From the NCBI RefSeq assembly GCF_011040495.1, contig NZ_CP049037.1, positions 1,922,001 through 1,986,000 on the forward strand: 64,000 nt of DNA, in the 5' to 3' direction. The position numbers were made by a program, and so were the translations under genes. Under the pieces are notes generated by a model. That model did not search any database. It was not told the DNA's origin and saw nothing but the letters and a program-made list of their open reading frames with translations. The stretch comes from Pseudohalocynthiibacter aestuariivivens. Lineage in GTDB: Bacteria > Pseudomonadota > Alphaproteobacteria > Rhodobacterales > Rhodobacteraceae. This document shows positions 9,276-18,430 of this stretch, piece by piece (the first letter of the stretch is position 1; each line of letters begins with the position of its first letter).

Positions 9276-10046
9276 ATGACCGTCAAAATCGAAAGCCAGA
9301 TCGCATCCGAAGAAATCGTCATCGAGATGAACGGTGTCAATAAATGGTTCGGTGATTTCCATGTTCTCAAGGACATCAACCTCAGCGTCACCAAAGGGGA
9401 GCGTATTGTTATCTGCGGCCCGTCCGGGTCGGGGAAATCGACACTGATCCGCTGCATCAACCATCTGGAGGAACATCAGGAAGGGATCATCAACGTCAAC
9501 GGCACCTTGCTGAATGAAAGTAGCAAGAACATCACCCAGATTCGCCGCGAGGTCGGCATGGTCTTTCAGCAGTTCAACCTGTTTCCGCATATGACCATTC
9601 TCGACAATCTGTGCTTTGCTCCGGTCTGGGCACGCAACATGCCACGCGCCGAAGCAGAGGAAATCGCCCTGCGGTATCTGGATCGGGTCGGTATCTCCGA
9701 GCAAAAGGATAAATACCCCGGTCAGTTATCGGGCGGTCAGCAACAAAGGGTGGCCATCGCCAGATCGCTCTGTATGAGCCCCTCGATCATGCTGTTCGAC
9801 GAACCCACCTCGGCTCTGGATCCCGAGATGATCAAAGAGGTGCTTGATGTGATGATCGAATTGGCCGGCACCGGTATGACAATGCTGTGCGTCACCCACG
9901 AAATGTCCTTTGCCCGATCCGTCGCCGACAGGGTGATCTTTATGGATGAGGGCGAAATTGTCGAAGAGAACACTCCCGACGCCTTCTTTGACAACCCGCG
10001 TGTTGACCGCACTCAGCAGTTTCTGAGCCAGATCCTGACCCACTAA
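9276..10046 (+). CDS. aapP: General L-amino acid ABC transporter ATP-binding protein AapP
   Basis: A 256-residue ABC ATPase with all motifs intact: Walker [11 protein letters not shown]-loop [10 protein letters not shown], signature [15 protein letters not shown], Walker [13 protein letters not shown] and switch His in VTHEMSFA. It belongs to the GlnQ/AapP subgroup. The ATG at 9276 follows GCGGAGA by nine bases. Last gene of aapJQMP and the energy source for the system. Confidence 0.95.
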   Translation: MTVKIESQIASEEIVIEMNGVNKWFGDFHVLKDINLSVTKGERIVICGPSGSGKSTLIRCINHLEEHQEGIINVNGTLLNESSKNITQIRREVGMVFQQFNLFPHMTILDNLCFAPVWARNMPRAEAEEIALRYLDRVGISEQKDKYPGQLSGGQQQRVAIARSLCMSPSIMLFDEPTSALDPEMIKEVLDVMIELAGTGMTMLCVTHEMSFARSVADRVIFMDEGEIVEENTPDAFFDNPRVDRTQQFLSQILTH

Positions 10047-10534
10047 AGTTCGCGCTTCAGGGCTGTATCACCGCTTTCGACTGAGATTGCCCTTCGAAAG
10101 CAGGCGACGAAAGCGCCCTCGCGTGTGCGAGGTCCGTCGCTAGAATGACGGTTCAGCAGGGTTTCCCGATCGCGGCAGCGGCAGGTCTGAAGCTGAGCTC
10201 GCGGCCCTCGGCTGGATCGCGGCGCTCCGGCTTAAGTACATAACGAAGTTGATAAACCGCATTCTGGTACCGCAAAGCCTTTGAAGACAAGGACATCAAG
10301 CCCTGAGTTCCAGCGCGCAAATACCGCAAGGTACCGATCACTTAGCACCCGAAAGCCAATGTACCGCGAGTGGATGGAGATTAGCCTAGTCCGCCTCAAG
10401 AACTGGCTAGATATCTCCTTCCGCAACATCAGTTGCACGAAGGTGCTTTCCTCCACCTTCGTACTCGCAGCAGTGGGCATATTCGGACTATCAGCCCAGG
10501 CAACCGGCAACCCTCACGCTGGTTAGGCCCGACC
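10047..10534. other. Intergenic stretch without an assignable gene
   Basis: A 488-base stretch between aapP and the convergent hmuR. An imperfectly placed dyad, GCTTTCGA at 10073-10080 with TCGAAAGC at 10094-10101, could form a stem after aapP but has no T-run. Two overlapping minus-strand frames (10232-10510 and 10153-10341) contain short protein-like stretches ending in SRYIGFRVL and are consistent with a decayed gene, but no family could be named with confidence. Confidence 0.4.
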
Positions 10535-12547
10535 TCAGAACTGCTTGGCGAACGTCAGCTTGAAATTCCGGCCCGCCGCCGGGCGTGTCGATAGGTTTTG
10601 GGTGTATTGCTTGTCGAACACGTTCTCGATCCCGAACCGGATTTCCGTCCCTTTCCACACACCACTGTCGGGCGCGACGGTCGCGCGCAGGTTATGTGCG
10701 ACGAAACTGGAATATCGTACGCCGTTGGTTGTCACCGCGTCGTTCGCGACCATTTCCCAGCTGACATCGTAAGCGTTGGCAAATTTCTGCCCCACAGTCA
10801 GACGCAGACTGTTCGCCGCCTGATTGCGCCAGTCCTGCCGGACGCCCACACCCGTCGTCTCTTTGCCATCGGCAAAATTCGCGTTGAGGTCCATGTAGAA
10901 CCCCGACGCCATGGCGTAGGCGGCCTCGATCTCGACACCTTGCGTGTTGACCTTGTCCAACGGGACGAAATTGGGCGGTCCAAAGACCGCGGTGTTGGTC
11001 ACATAGGACGTCACGTCCCAGAGTTCCGTGTCATAGACGTTCAACTTGAACGACAGGCTGTCGCCTGCTCTGATGGCGTCCTCGCGCTCATAGGCAAAGC
11101 CCAGCTCGAACGTGCGGGATTTTTCGCTGTCCTGTATGCGCGCCGCGTTGTCCAGATCGTCGATGATCGGCATCACTTCGGTGTAGGCCGCAGAGCCGAA
11201 CACCGAAAATCCATTGTCCCAGCCGTAGCGCAGCGAAATGCCGCCCATCATTGCGTCATGCGAAAAACTGCCATTGTTGGGCGCAGTGTCGCCTTTGATC
11301 TTGGACGTCTCGTAGCGCAGTGCAGGCGTCAGGGTCCAACCGCCACCGAACGACATTTCGTTGATCGCGAAGATGGCCCACCGGTTGTCTTCGCCGCCCG
11401 GTGCCGAGTTCGCGTCCTTGCGCTTGCGCTTGATGTACTCAACGCCCGTCGTCAGGTCATGGTTGATAACGCCAGTCGCGAAAAGCGACGTGTTCTTTAG
11501 CGTAACGGTCGTCGTTTCATATCGGTGATCTGCGTCCAGCAACGGATTGCCGGGGATGATCGCGGTCTGGTTGATCTCTTCGTCTGCGTAGGAATATTGC
11601 AGCGTCATATCCACCAGATCGTTGCCGACGGGATTAAAGTTGTAGCGCAAAATCGACGTCGCACTTCGCACTGAACGATCCACGTTCCCAAAGTTCGCGA
11701 GACCGAAGCTGTCATATGGCACGTCATCTTGACTCGATTCGGTTTCAGTATGGGTGAAACTCAGAGACTGGTTGTCACCGTCGCCAAAGGTGTATTTGCC
11801 CTTGATCAACCAGGATGGATCATTCGTCTGCCCGCCTGCGGGATTGATCAGCGACCCGTTCCCATCCTCTTGCGGATCAGTGATCCGGCGCGTGTAGTTT
11901 GCAAGGAACTCCAATTTTTCTGTGGGTTGCCATGCGAGAATACTGGATGATGTCAGACCGTTGCCGTTGGACGCAAATTCCAGCGTCTGGCGGTAGGCGA
12001 AACCCGGCGTGCCACCCGTGAAGTCCGAGGCGTCCTTGGTTTCAAGCCGGACAACACCGCCGACCGCACCGGAGCCATATTCGAACGACCCAATGGTGCC
12101 ACGCAGCACTTCAACTTCCTTGTAAAGCGCGGGATCGGTGAACAACTGGTTGCCAATGCGATAAAGCTCTTCACTGCCGCGTGTCGCTCCATCGACTTGG
12201 ATCAGGATTTTCTGGTCCGTGCCGAATGATCCGGTCGTGCCGTAGCCGCGGATCGTGATGCCGGACCCTTGTGGCGTCGCGCCATTGACCAAAGTCACGC
12301 CGGGTACGGAATCGATCAACTCTGCCACCGTGCCTGCCTGCCTGTCGTCGATCTCTGTCTGGTCGATTTCGGTCACGGGCACGGCCGTGTCGGTGCGCAC
12401 CTCACGTTTGCTTTCGCCCAGTAGAATCGTGCCCAGAAATCCGCCATCCTGCGGAATGGCATCCTGCGCGACTGCGGGCGCGGCGGTGGTCAAGATCAGG
12501 CACAGGGCAGTGGTGCCTCGAAGGCTCGCGCGCGTTTGGTGTCTCAT
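10535..12547 (-). CDS. hmuR: TonB-dependent haem/haemoglobin receptor
   Basis: A 670-residue outer-membrane receptor. A signal peptide occupies about residues 1-28 (cleavage near AVAQD). A plug domain follows (VTEIDQTEIDDRQAGTVAEL, then IRGYGT and LRGTIGSFEYGSGAVGGVV), then a 22-stranded barrel ending in the terminal aromatic KLTFAKQF. It belongs to the haemoglobin/transferrin/lactoferrin receptor group. The ATG at 12547 has AAGGA upstream; the frame extends further but without signal-peptide character. It is divergent from hmuSTUV, with which it forms the haem uptake locus. Confidence 0.92.
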   Translation of the reverse strand: MRHQTRASLRGTTALCLILTTAAPAVAQDAIPQDGGFLGTILLGESKREVRTDTAVPVTEIDQTEIDDRQAGTVAELIDSVPGVTLVNGATPQGSGITIRGYGTTGSFGTDQKILIQVDGATRGSEELYRIGNQLFTDPALYKEVEVLRGTIGSFEYGSGAVGGVVRLETKDASDFTGGTPGFAYRQTLEFASNGNGLTSSSILAWQPTEKLEFLANYTRRITDPQEDGNGSLINPAGGQTNDPSWLIKGKYTFGDGDNQSLSFTHTETESSQDDVPYDSFGLANFGNVDRSVRSATSILRYNFNPVGNDLVDMTLQYSYADEEINQTAIIPGNPLLDADHRYETTTVTLKNTSLFATGVINHDLTTGVEYIKRKRKDANSAPGGEDNRWAIFAINEMSFGGGWTLTPALRYETSKIKGDTAPNNGSFSHDAMMGGISLRYGWDNGFSVFGSAAYTEVMPIIDDLDNAARIQDSEKSRTFELGFAYEREDAIRAGDSLSFKLNVYDTELWDVTSYVTNTAVFGPPNFVPLDKVNTQGVEIEAAYAMASGFYMDLNANFADGKETTGVGVRQDWRNQAANSLRLTVGQKFANAYDVSWEMVANDAVTTNGVRYSSFVAHNLRATVAPDSGVWKGTEIRFGIENVFDKQYTQNLSTRPAAGRNFKLTFAKQF

Positions 12548-12766
12548 GACGGTATCCTTTTGCATAACGGGTTTGGCTAAACCGTGGCTTGCAAAGGCTG
12601 GCGCGGTATATTTTTGACTTCCCTGAAAATCGGGTCTTGTGCCGGATAAATGAATCATACTAAATTAGTCAAGAATAATCTGTGATATCGAAGACACGCA
12701 GATTAGCCACGCAAGCGTTTCAATGTACGCCGCGCAGCCATCCCTCTCTGACCCTAATGCAAGAGT
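12548..12766. promoter_or_regulatory. Divergent hmuR / hmuS control region
   Basis: A 219-base region between the divergent haem receptor and hmuS starts, with an AT-rich core at about 12640-12690. On the minus strand TTGACT (12662-12667) resembles a -35 box for hmuR. Iron control through Fur, Irr or RirA is expected for such loci, but no clean match to those operators could be defended by eye. Confidence 0.4.
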
Positions 12767-13843
12767 ATGAAATTGGCTGATCCCATAAATCCGAGCCCCG
12801 TAGAGCTGAGCCCCGAAGACATCCGCGCCGCACAGGCCGAACACCCCAAACTGCGCGACCGCGATCTGGCGACGAAGCTGGGCATCAGCGAGGCGCAATT
12901 GGTCGCCGCCTCCTGTGGTATCACCGCCACGCGAATCGATGCCCATCCCGACCGGATAATGGGCGCCGCTATGACCTTGGGCGAAGTGATGGCCCTGACC
13001 CGCAACGAAAGCTGCGTCAGCGAAAAGGTCGGCACCTATGAGGACTACCATCCGGGCAATCACGCCGCGATGGTCCTGACCGAAGAGATTGATCTGCGCA
13101 TTTTTCCCAGCCAGTGGAAACACGCCTTTATGGTGGAAAAACCCACCGATGACGGCCCGCGTCGGTCGCTGCAGGTGTTCGATGCGGCAGGCGACGCAGT
13201 TCACAAGATTTTCCTGCGGAGCACATCGCAGCCCGGCGCGTGGGACGCGTTGTTAGCCGATTTGCCCGTCGATGATCAGAGCCAAGCGTTGGCGACAGCA
13301 CCTCGCAAACCGACGGAACCTGCAAAGTCGGACATGGGTAAGGTCGATATTCTGCGCAAGGAATGGATGCGGATGACCGACACGCACCAGTTCATGCGCC
13401 TCACGTCCAAGCTCAAAATGAACCGGTTGGGCGCTTACCGGATCGCTGGCGCGCCGCTTGTGCGCCCGCTGGCCCCGCAAGCGGTCAACACCGCGCTGGA
13501 GCAGCTCGCGAGGGATGGCACGGAAGTCATGATCTTTGTCGGCAATCGCGGCTGCATCCAGATCCATACTGGCCCGGTGGTCAAACTTCATCCGATGGGG
13601 CCGTGGCAAAACGTGATGGACCCGCGCTTTAACTTGCATCTGCGGTTGGATCACGTGGCTGAGGTTTGGGCGGTCGACAAGCCGACGCAACGCGGCCCGG
13701 CCATGTCGCTCGAGGCGTTCGATGCCGATGGCGGGTTGATCTTTCAGATATTCGGCGTCGGTAAGGAAGGCCGCGACAGCCGCCCCGAATGGCGCGCGCT
13801 GGTCGGTGCTTTGCCGGATGCCGCAGTTGAGGAGAACGTGTGA
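12767..13843 (+). CDS. hmuS: Haem-degrading / haem-trafficking factor HmuS
   Basis: A 358-residue cytoplasmic haemin-binding protein made of two tandem HemS/ChuX repeats, about residues 60-170 and 215-350; the second has FVGNRGCIQIHTGPV and the paired FNLHL...DHVAEVW segment. It accepts haem delivered by HmuTUV and passes it on or supports ring cleavage. First gene of hmuSTUV; its stop overlaps the hmuT start. No signal peptide, as expected. Confidence 0.92.
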   Translation: MKLADPINPSPVELSPEDIRAAQAEHPKLRDRDLATKLGISEAQLVAASCGITATRIDAHPDRIMGAAMTLGEVMALTRNESCVSEKVGTYEDYHPGNHAAMVLTEEIDLRIFPSQWKHAFMVEKPTDDGPRRSLQVFDAAGDAVHKIFLRSTSQPGAWDALLADLPVDDQSQALATAPRKPTEPAKSDMGKVDILRKEWMRMTDTHQFMRLTSKLKMNRLGAYRIAGAPLVRPLAPQAVNTALEQLARDGTEVMIFVGNRGCIQIHTGPVVKLHPMGPWQNVMDPRFNLHLRLDHVAEVWAVDKPTQRGPAMSLEAFDADGGLIFQIFGVGKEGRDSRPEWRALVGALPDAAVEENV

Positions 13844-14748
13844 TGTGGCGGCGTTCGAAATCCTGCGGATCACGCATGTCCTTGATGACGGCCACCACGA
13901 TCGCTCTGACGACGGTGATGTTCGTCGGTTTCCTTCCGTTCCAGAAACCCCTGCATGCCGCAGGGTCCGGTGACGTCGTCTCGATCGGTGGATCGGTGAC
14001 CGAGATCGTCTATGCGCTAGGACAGGAGGGACGGTTGGTCGCCCGCGACACCACGTCGTCCTACCCGCCCGAAGCCGAGACGCTGGCTGATGTCGGTTAC
14101 ATGCGGGCGCTCTCTGCCGAAGGTGTGCTGTCTCTGAACCCGACGCTAATTCTTAGCGAGGCTGATGCGGGCCCGCCCGAAGTGATCGACGTGCTGCAAA
14201 GCGCCGGTGTGCGGTTTGAGATGCTGGAACCCGCAATGGACGGTCCGGGCATCGGCACCAAAATCCGCGCCATCGGTGCCGCGCTCGACGTGGCAGAGGC
14301 TGCCAAGACGTTGGCAGATCAGGTCGAGGTAGACATGCGCCGTGTGACCATGGAAGCCACCGAAATGGCAGCCGATGCTCCCAAACGCGTGCTGTTCATC
14401 CTCAGCACCCAAAGTGGCCGCATCATGGCCTCCGGCACCGGCACGCAAGCTGATGCCATGATCCGTCTGGCAGGTGGAGTGAACGCGATTGCGGGCGTGC
14501 AGGGGTACAAGCTGCTGAGCGATGAGGCGATCACCAGCGCAGCACCCGATGTGATCCTGATGATGGACCGGAGCGGCGATCATGCGGTGGCCGACGACGT
14601 GCTGTTCAACATGCCCGCGATCAGACCGACACCGGCCGCCGCAAGCGAACATATCGTACGGATGAACGGGCTTTATCTGCTTGGGTTCGGTCCGCGCACA
14701 CCGGATGCCGTGGCCGACCTGAGCGCAGCACTCTACGGCAGGCGCTGA
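13843..14748 (+). CDS. hmuT: Haemin ABC transporter substrate-binding protein HmuT
   Basis: A 301-residue periplasmic binding protein of the class III (BtuF/FhuD) type. The N-terminus is basic, followed by a hydrophobic segment to about residue 40 (cleavage near LHAAGSG). The conserved SIGGSVTEIVYALG start of the mature domain and the DTTSSYPPEA segment are typical of HmuT. The ATG at 13843 overlaps the hmuS stop by one base; a GTG at 13840 and an in-frame ATG at 13876 are alternatives. It brings haem from HmuR to HmuUV. Confidence 0.92.
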   Translation: MWRRSKSCGSRMSLMTATTIALTTVMFVGFLPFQKPLHAAGSGDVVSIGGSVTEIVYALGQEGRLVARDTTSSYPPEAETLADVGYMRALSAEGVLSLNPTLILSEADAGPPEVIDVLQSAGVRFEMLEPAMDGPGIGTKIRAIGAALDVAEAAKTLADQVEVDMRRVTMEATEMAADAPKRVLFILSTQSGRIMASGTGTQADAMIRLAGGVNAIAGVQGYKLLSDEAITSAAPDVILMMDRSGDHAVADDVLFNMPAIRPTPAAASEHIVRMNGLYLLGFGPRTPDAVADLSAALYGRR

Positions 14749-14749
14749 C

Positions 14750-15820
14750 ATGGCGGCGATTGATGCCGCGGCACCCGGCTATATACGCGACCGCCGCACT
14801 ACAGCCCGGCGCGCGCATGTAATCCTCTCGCTGGTTTGTGCCGCGTCGATGGTGGCCAGCCTTGCGATCGGCCCGGCTGGCACGTCGCTTTGGGGCGCAT
14901 TTGGTCAGCTTTTGCGCAGTGAGCCGCTGAGCACTCTCGATCAGGTGATCCTGCGCGATATCCGTCTGCCGCGTATGGTACTGGGGGCACTGGTGGGTGC
15001 GGCGCTGGCGATTTCAGGTGCAGTGTTGCAGGGGCTGTTTCGCAATCCGCTGGCTGATCCGGGCATCGTGGGCGTCAGTGCCGGTGCGGCACTTGGCGCC
15101 ACCAGCGCCATTGTGCTGGGTGCGATGCTACCCGTCGCGGTGCAAAACATCGTCGGCAACGCGCTGATCCCGCTTGCTGCTTTCTTCGGAAGCTGGATCA
15201 GCGTTTTCGTCCTCTACCGTGTTGCGACACACCGCGGCCGCACATCCGTGATCACAATGCTTTTGGGTGGTATCGCGCTTGCAGCGTTGGCGGCGGCGTG
15301 TATGGGCGTGTTGATCTACATTGCAGACGACGCGCAGCTGCGTGATTTGACGTTCTGGAACCTCGGATCGTTGGGCGGTGCCACATGGGTCAAGGTCGCA
15401 ACCGCTGGCCCGATGATCGTGTTGGCCGTCGGGGGGGCTGTCCTGTTGGGACGCGCGCTGAATGCGTTGGCGCTGGGTGAGGCGGCGGCGCATCACCTTG
15501 GCGTACCAGTTCAGCAAATGAAACGGTGGGCGATCCTGTGCGTCGCGGCGGCGACCGGCAGTGCGGTCGCGGTCGCAGGCACCATCGGCTTCATCGGGAT
15601 CGTCGTGCCGCACCTTCTGCGTCTGAGCACTGGACCGGACCATGGACCGTTGCTGATAAATTCCGCCCTGTTGGGTGCGGCTCTGCTGGTGTGGGCGGAC
15701 GTGATCGCACGATTGATCGTTGCGCCAGCGGAACTGCCCATCGGCATCATAACCGCCATCCTCGGCGCGCCCGTGTTCCTGTGGATCCTGTTGCGCCAAC
15801 GCGGAAGCCTGATGGCATGA
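14750..15820 (+). CDS. hmuU: Haemin ABC transporter permease HmuU
   Basis: A 356-residue FecCD-family permease with about nine to ten predicted membrane helices. The family hallmark DIRLPRMVLGALVGAALA sits after the first helix, and GTIGFIGIVVPHLLRL near residue 275 is the loop that contacts the ATPase. It starts one base after the hmuT stop and overlaps hmuV by four bases. Confidence 0.94.
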   Translation: MAAIDAAAPGYIRDRRTTARRAHVILSLVCAASMVASLAIGPAGTSLWGAFGQLLRSEPLSTLDQVILRDIRLPRMVLGALVGAALAISGAVLQGLFRNPLADPGIVGVSAGAALGATSAIVLGAMLPVAVQNIVGNALIPLAAFFGSWISVFVLYRVATHRGRTSVITMLLGGIALAALAAACMGVLIYIADDAQLRDLTFWNLGSLGGATWVKVATAGPMIVLAVGGAVLLGRALNALALGEAAAHHLGVPVQQMKRWAILCVAAATGSAVAVAGTIGFIGIVVPHLLRLSTGPDHGPLLINSALLGAALLVWADVIARLIVAPAELPIGIITAILGAPVFLWILLRQRGSLMA

Positions 15821-16605
15821 CGATGATCGCGCGAGACATCACGTTTACCATCGGCGGGAAAACGATTCTGCGAGACGTGAATTTCACGGCCAGACCCGGG
15901 CAGGTGACGGCAATTGTCGGTCCCAACGGGTCCGGCAAATCCACCTTGTTGCGGATCATGTCGGGTGAAGAAAGCGCGCGTGGCACCGTCACGCTCAACG
16001 GGCTGAATGTCATCGCGCGCAATGCCCGTGATCTGGCACGCACCCGCGGCGTGCTGCAGCAGGCGACCAACATGGCGTTTCCGTTCACCGTAATCGAGGT
16101 GCTGCGCATCGGCCTTCAGGCCGGTCCGTATGCCCTGCGTCCCAGCGTCCCGGAAGAGGCGTTGGCCGCCGTCGGCCTCGCCGATTACGCGTCGCGGTAC
16201 TATCATGAGCTTTCGGGCGGCGAGCAGCAGCGTACACAGCTGGCGCGGGTCCTGTGTCAGGTTTGGGAGCCTGTGCTGAATGGCACGCCAAGCTGGCTGT
16301 TGCTGGACGAACCTGTTGCGAGCCTCGATATCGGACATCAATTGGTGATCATGGAACTGGCCCGCCGCTACGCCGATGCTGGCGGTGGCGTGGTCACGGT
16401 CATGCACGACCTGAACCTCACGGCGCTCTATGCTGACAGAATGGCGCTGATGCAGGACGGCTGCATCGCGGCAGAGGGCGTGCCGCGCGAAGTTCTGACC
16501 GATGAAATTCTGTCAAAGGCCTATGGCTGTCACCTGCGGGTCAACGCGCCGCCACCGCCGGGATGGCCCTACATCCTGCCGCACATGGCACAACTGACCC
16601 ACTAG
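15817..16605 (+). CDS. hmuV: Haemin ABC transporter ATP-binding protein HmuV
   Basis: A 262-residue ABC ATPase: Walker A GPNGSGKST, signature LSGGEQQRTQLARVL, Walker B LLLDEPVASLD, switch His in VMHDLNLTALYADR. The start is the ATG at 15817, overlapping the hmuU stop (ATGA); the open frame upstream lies inside hmuU. It drives haem import with HmuU. Last gene of hmuSTUV. Confidence 0.94.
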   Translation: MTMIARDITFTIGGKTILRDVNFTARPGQVTAIVGPNGSGKSTLLRIMSGEESARGTVTLNGLNVIARNARDLARTRGVLQQATNMAFPFTVIEVLRIGLQAGPYALRPSVPEEALAAVGLADYASRYYHELSGGEQQRTQLARVLCQVWEPVLNGTPSWLLLDEPVASLDIGHQLVIMELARRYADAGGGVVTVMHDLNLTALYADRMALMQDGCIAAEGVPREVLTDEILSKAYGCHLRVNAPPPPGWPYILPHMAQLTH

Positions 16606-16910
16606 CCTGACCTCAGAGATGATGCAGGGTAAATCGGGCAACTGCGCACGTATCATGCGCAGATGAATACTGTCATCACCCTGCGCCTCGATAGCCGCCG
16701 CGTTGACCGTGAGATTTTCCATATCGGCAAAGACACAAAGACCTCACGACGATCCAATACACGCATCAGATGGAAAGTCCCCAGCAGCCCCCCGGTCGGT
16801 GCAGTATCGTCGGCGTCTGCCCAGTGGATGGCGACTGCTGTTTCGCGGATGGCCTCGGTGATGTGTCGCTGGGTCGGATTGTTGGAGCCAAGGATTTGGC
16901 GATTGTCCGT
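16606..16910 (-). pseudogene. Probable decayed gene downstream of tonB (frameshifted, no ATG)
   Basis: Directly after the tonB stop and in the same frame, the minus strand encodes a protein-like stretch (NNPTQRHITEAIRETAV... GLLGTFHLMRVLDRREVFV) from about 16910 to 16730. It then continues sensibly in a different frame (FADMENLTVNAAAIEAQG...IRAQLPDLP), running towards and into the hmuV tail. The only start-like codon is ACG at 16908-16910, preceded by GGAGACAGG. The pattern fits a small gene of about 100 residues broken by one indel and loss of its ATG. The family is not recognised. Confidence 0.4.
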
Positions 16911-16934
16911 ATGATCCTGTCTCCCGCCGCAGCG

Positions 16935-18047
16935 TCAGCGACCCTTGATACTGATTGAAAAATCGCGACGCGCACCAGCAGGTGGCGCAGGAAACGGTGC
17001 CGCGCGCCGGATCATTTGCGCCGCAGCCTGATCAAGCTGCGCCGAGCCGGAACTGCGCGCCACCGACACTCTGGCCAACGCACCGCTGGGCGTAATACTG
17101 AACGCGATGACGGCGGTGCCCTTGCTGGCGGCGCGTGGTCGCGACACGCGCGAAATCTTCTTCATCACCAGACCGGGATAATTGCTGGCCGCCGCATTGC
17201 CAGCGGCATTGGAGTGCCCTTGCGCGTTCCCAGATGTCGTTGCCTTGGCAGCGGCCTGTCCGGTCGTGGATCCGGCCGTAGCGTTCTGATTGGAATTCCC
17301 GCGTGCGGTCACAGCTGGTTGTTTCTTTGTCCGCTTCTTTGCGGACTTTGGCGGGGGTGCTTGCTTGTGTTTCTCTTCAAATGCCTCGCTGCGTCTTTGC
17401 GGCCGTAACGATCGCGCAACCGCAGAAGATGGATTGTCCTGCGCTTTGATAACATCCCGCGCCATATCAGGCGCAAGCGGCGTGGTTAACTCCGGTTCTG
17501 TTTGGTCGGGCGGCGTCATCTCGGACGGCTGTGCCGGAGTTGGTTTCAGTGGCTTCGCCACCTCAGGAGGCGGGCTGAGGGCAGCGATCGTCGGTACTGC
17601 ATCAGCGGCCAGCGGCACAGTTGGCGTAACATTCTCGGCCAACGCGGCGTCGGGCGTATCTGGCAGCGCGTCAGGCGCAGGCGTACGCGTTTGAACCGGC
17701 GTATCTGGTTGTCTAACCTGCACTTTCGGCGCATCCGGCGTGGTCTCGGGCACAGGTGTGTGACTCAGGCTCGGCGGGTCCGCCTTCGTCGCCTCGTCGG
17801 GAATGATCTTTTCCGCCTCTGCAATGGGGTCCGGTGGGTCTGCGGTCAGCGTGTCTTGGCTGTCATCTGCCTCAATCGTGCCCGCCACCATATCGGCAAA
17901 GCTGGTGCCTAGCCGGGCCTCCTGCGCACCTGTACTGCCCTCAACCTCTATATCGGTCCCGGTCATCAGGGCCCAGCCCAGCGCGCCATGCAGCACGATC
18001 GCGCCCGACAGGGCACAGACTTTCACGAAACGCGATGCGGAAATCAT
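16935..18047 (-). CDS. tonB: Energy transducer TonB
   Basis: A 370-residue TonB. One N-terminal membrane helix (about residues 8-28) is followed by an acidic, Pro-rich linker to about residue 200, a basic QAPPPKSAKKRTKK stretch, a low-complexity Asn/Ala/Thr region, and a C-terminal TonB domain (KKISRVSRPRAASKG...AAPFPAPPAGARRDFSISIKGR). It overlaps the upstream exbD by four bases. It transmits proton-motive force to HmuR. Confidence 0.92.
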   Translation of the reverse strand: MISASRFVKVCALSGAIVLHGALGWALMTGTDIEVEGSTGAQEARLGTSFADMVAGTIEADDSQDTLTADPPDPIAEAEKIIPDEATKADPPSLSHTPVPETTPDAPKVQVRQPDTPVQTRTPAPDALPDTPDAALAENVTPTVPLAADAVPTIAALSPPPEVAKPLKPTPAQPSEMTPPDQTEPELTTPLAPDMARDVIKAQDNPSSAVARSLRPQRRSEAFEEKHKQAPPPKSAKKRTKKQPAVTARGNSNQNATAGSTTGQAAAKATTSGNAQGHSNAAGNAAASNYPGLVMKKISRVSRPRAASKGTAVIAFSITPSGALARVSVARSSGSAQLDQAAAQMIRRAAPFPAPPAGARRDFSISIKGR

Positions 18048-18430
18048 TGCAGACCTCGTTCGGTGACGATGATGACCCGCGCGGCTCCTGCCCCGCGCAG
18101 CTCGCGTGCGATGCGTATCAGATCGCGGGCTGGCAGGTCACGGTCGGGGACAAGCCGAACTTCGGGCCCAGCCTCATCCTCGCGGCGCGGCACGAACGCG
18201 GCCGCCGATGTGATCTCTGTCCCGTGATACGTGAGTACACCATCGGCGCTAATCACCAGCGCGTCCGGTGGCGCACGTCCCTCCAGATCAGTGGTGCGAA
18301 CCAGATCAAGCGCCGGGTCGAGTGGCTGCGCGAGCGTACTTGCGACCATGAAGAAGACAAGCATCAGAAACACGATGTTGATCAATGCGATGGTCGGCTC
18401 GCGTTTGGTACGTGGGCGGGCGGGTCTCAT
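18044..18430 (-). CDS. exbD: ExbD/TolR-family protein, Asn replacing the membrane Asp
   Basis: A 128-residue single-span protein of the ExbD/TolR family with the helix near residues 14-34 and a periplasmic domain after it. The membrane helix reads LINIVFLML, so the Asp that carries protons in ExbD (LIDV in the neighbouring paralogue) is Asn; the codon at that position is AAC. It overlaps both neighbours by four bases, so it is translated with the other exbD and tonB. It probably acts as a structural partner in a mixed ExbD complex. Confidence 0.88.
   Translation of the reverse strand: MRPARPRTKREPTIALINIVFLMLVFFMVASTLAQPLDPALDLVRTTDLEGRAPPDALVISADGVLTYHGTEITSAAAFVPRREDEAGPEVRLVPDRDLPARDLIRIARELRGAGAARVIIVTERGLQ

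Noticed and set aside
10281..10526. 81-codon plus-strand frame ending with a signal-peptide-like segment
   Set aside because: Hydrophobic stretch is at the C-terminus, there is no ribosome site, and no family is recognisable.
12640..12690. Fur, Irr or RirA box between hmuR and hmuS
   Set aside because: AT-rich sequence is present but no match good enough to any of the three operator models.
16663..16914. 83-codon plus-strand frame between hmuV and tonB
   Set aside because: Composition is that of antisense to the protein-like minus-strand sequence; no start signal.
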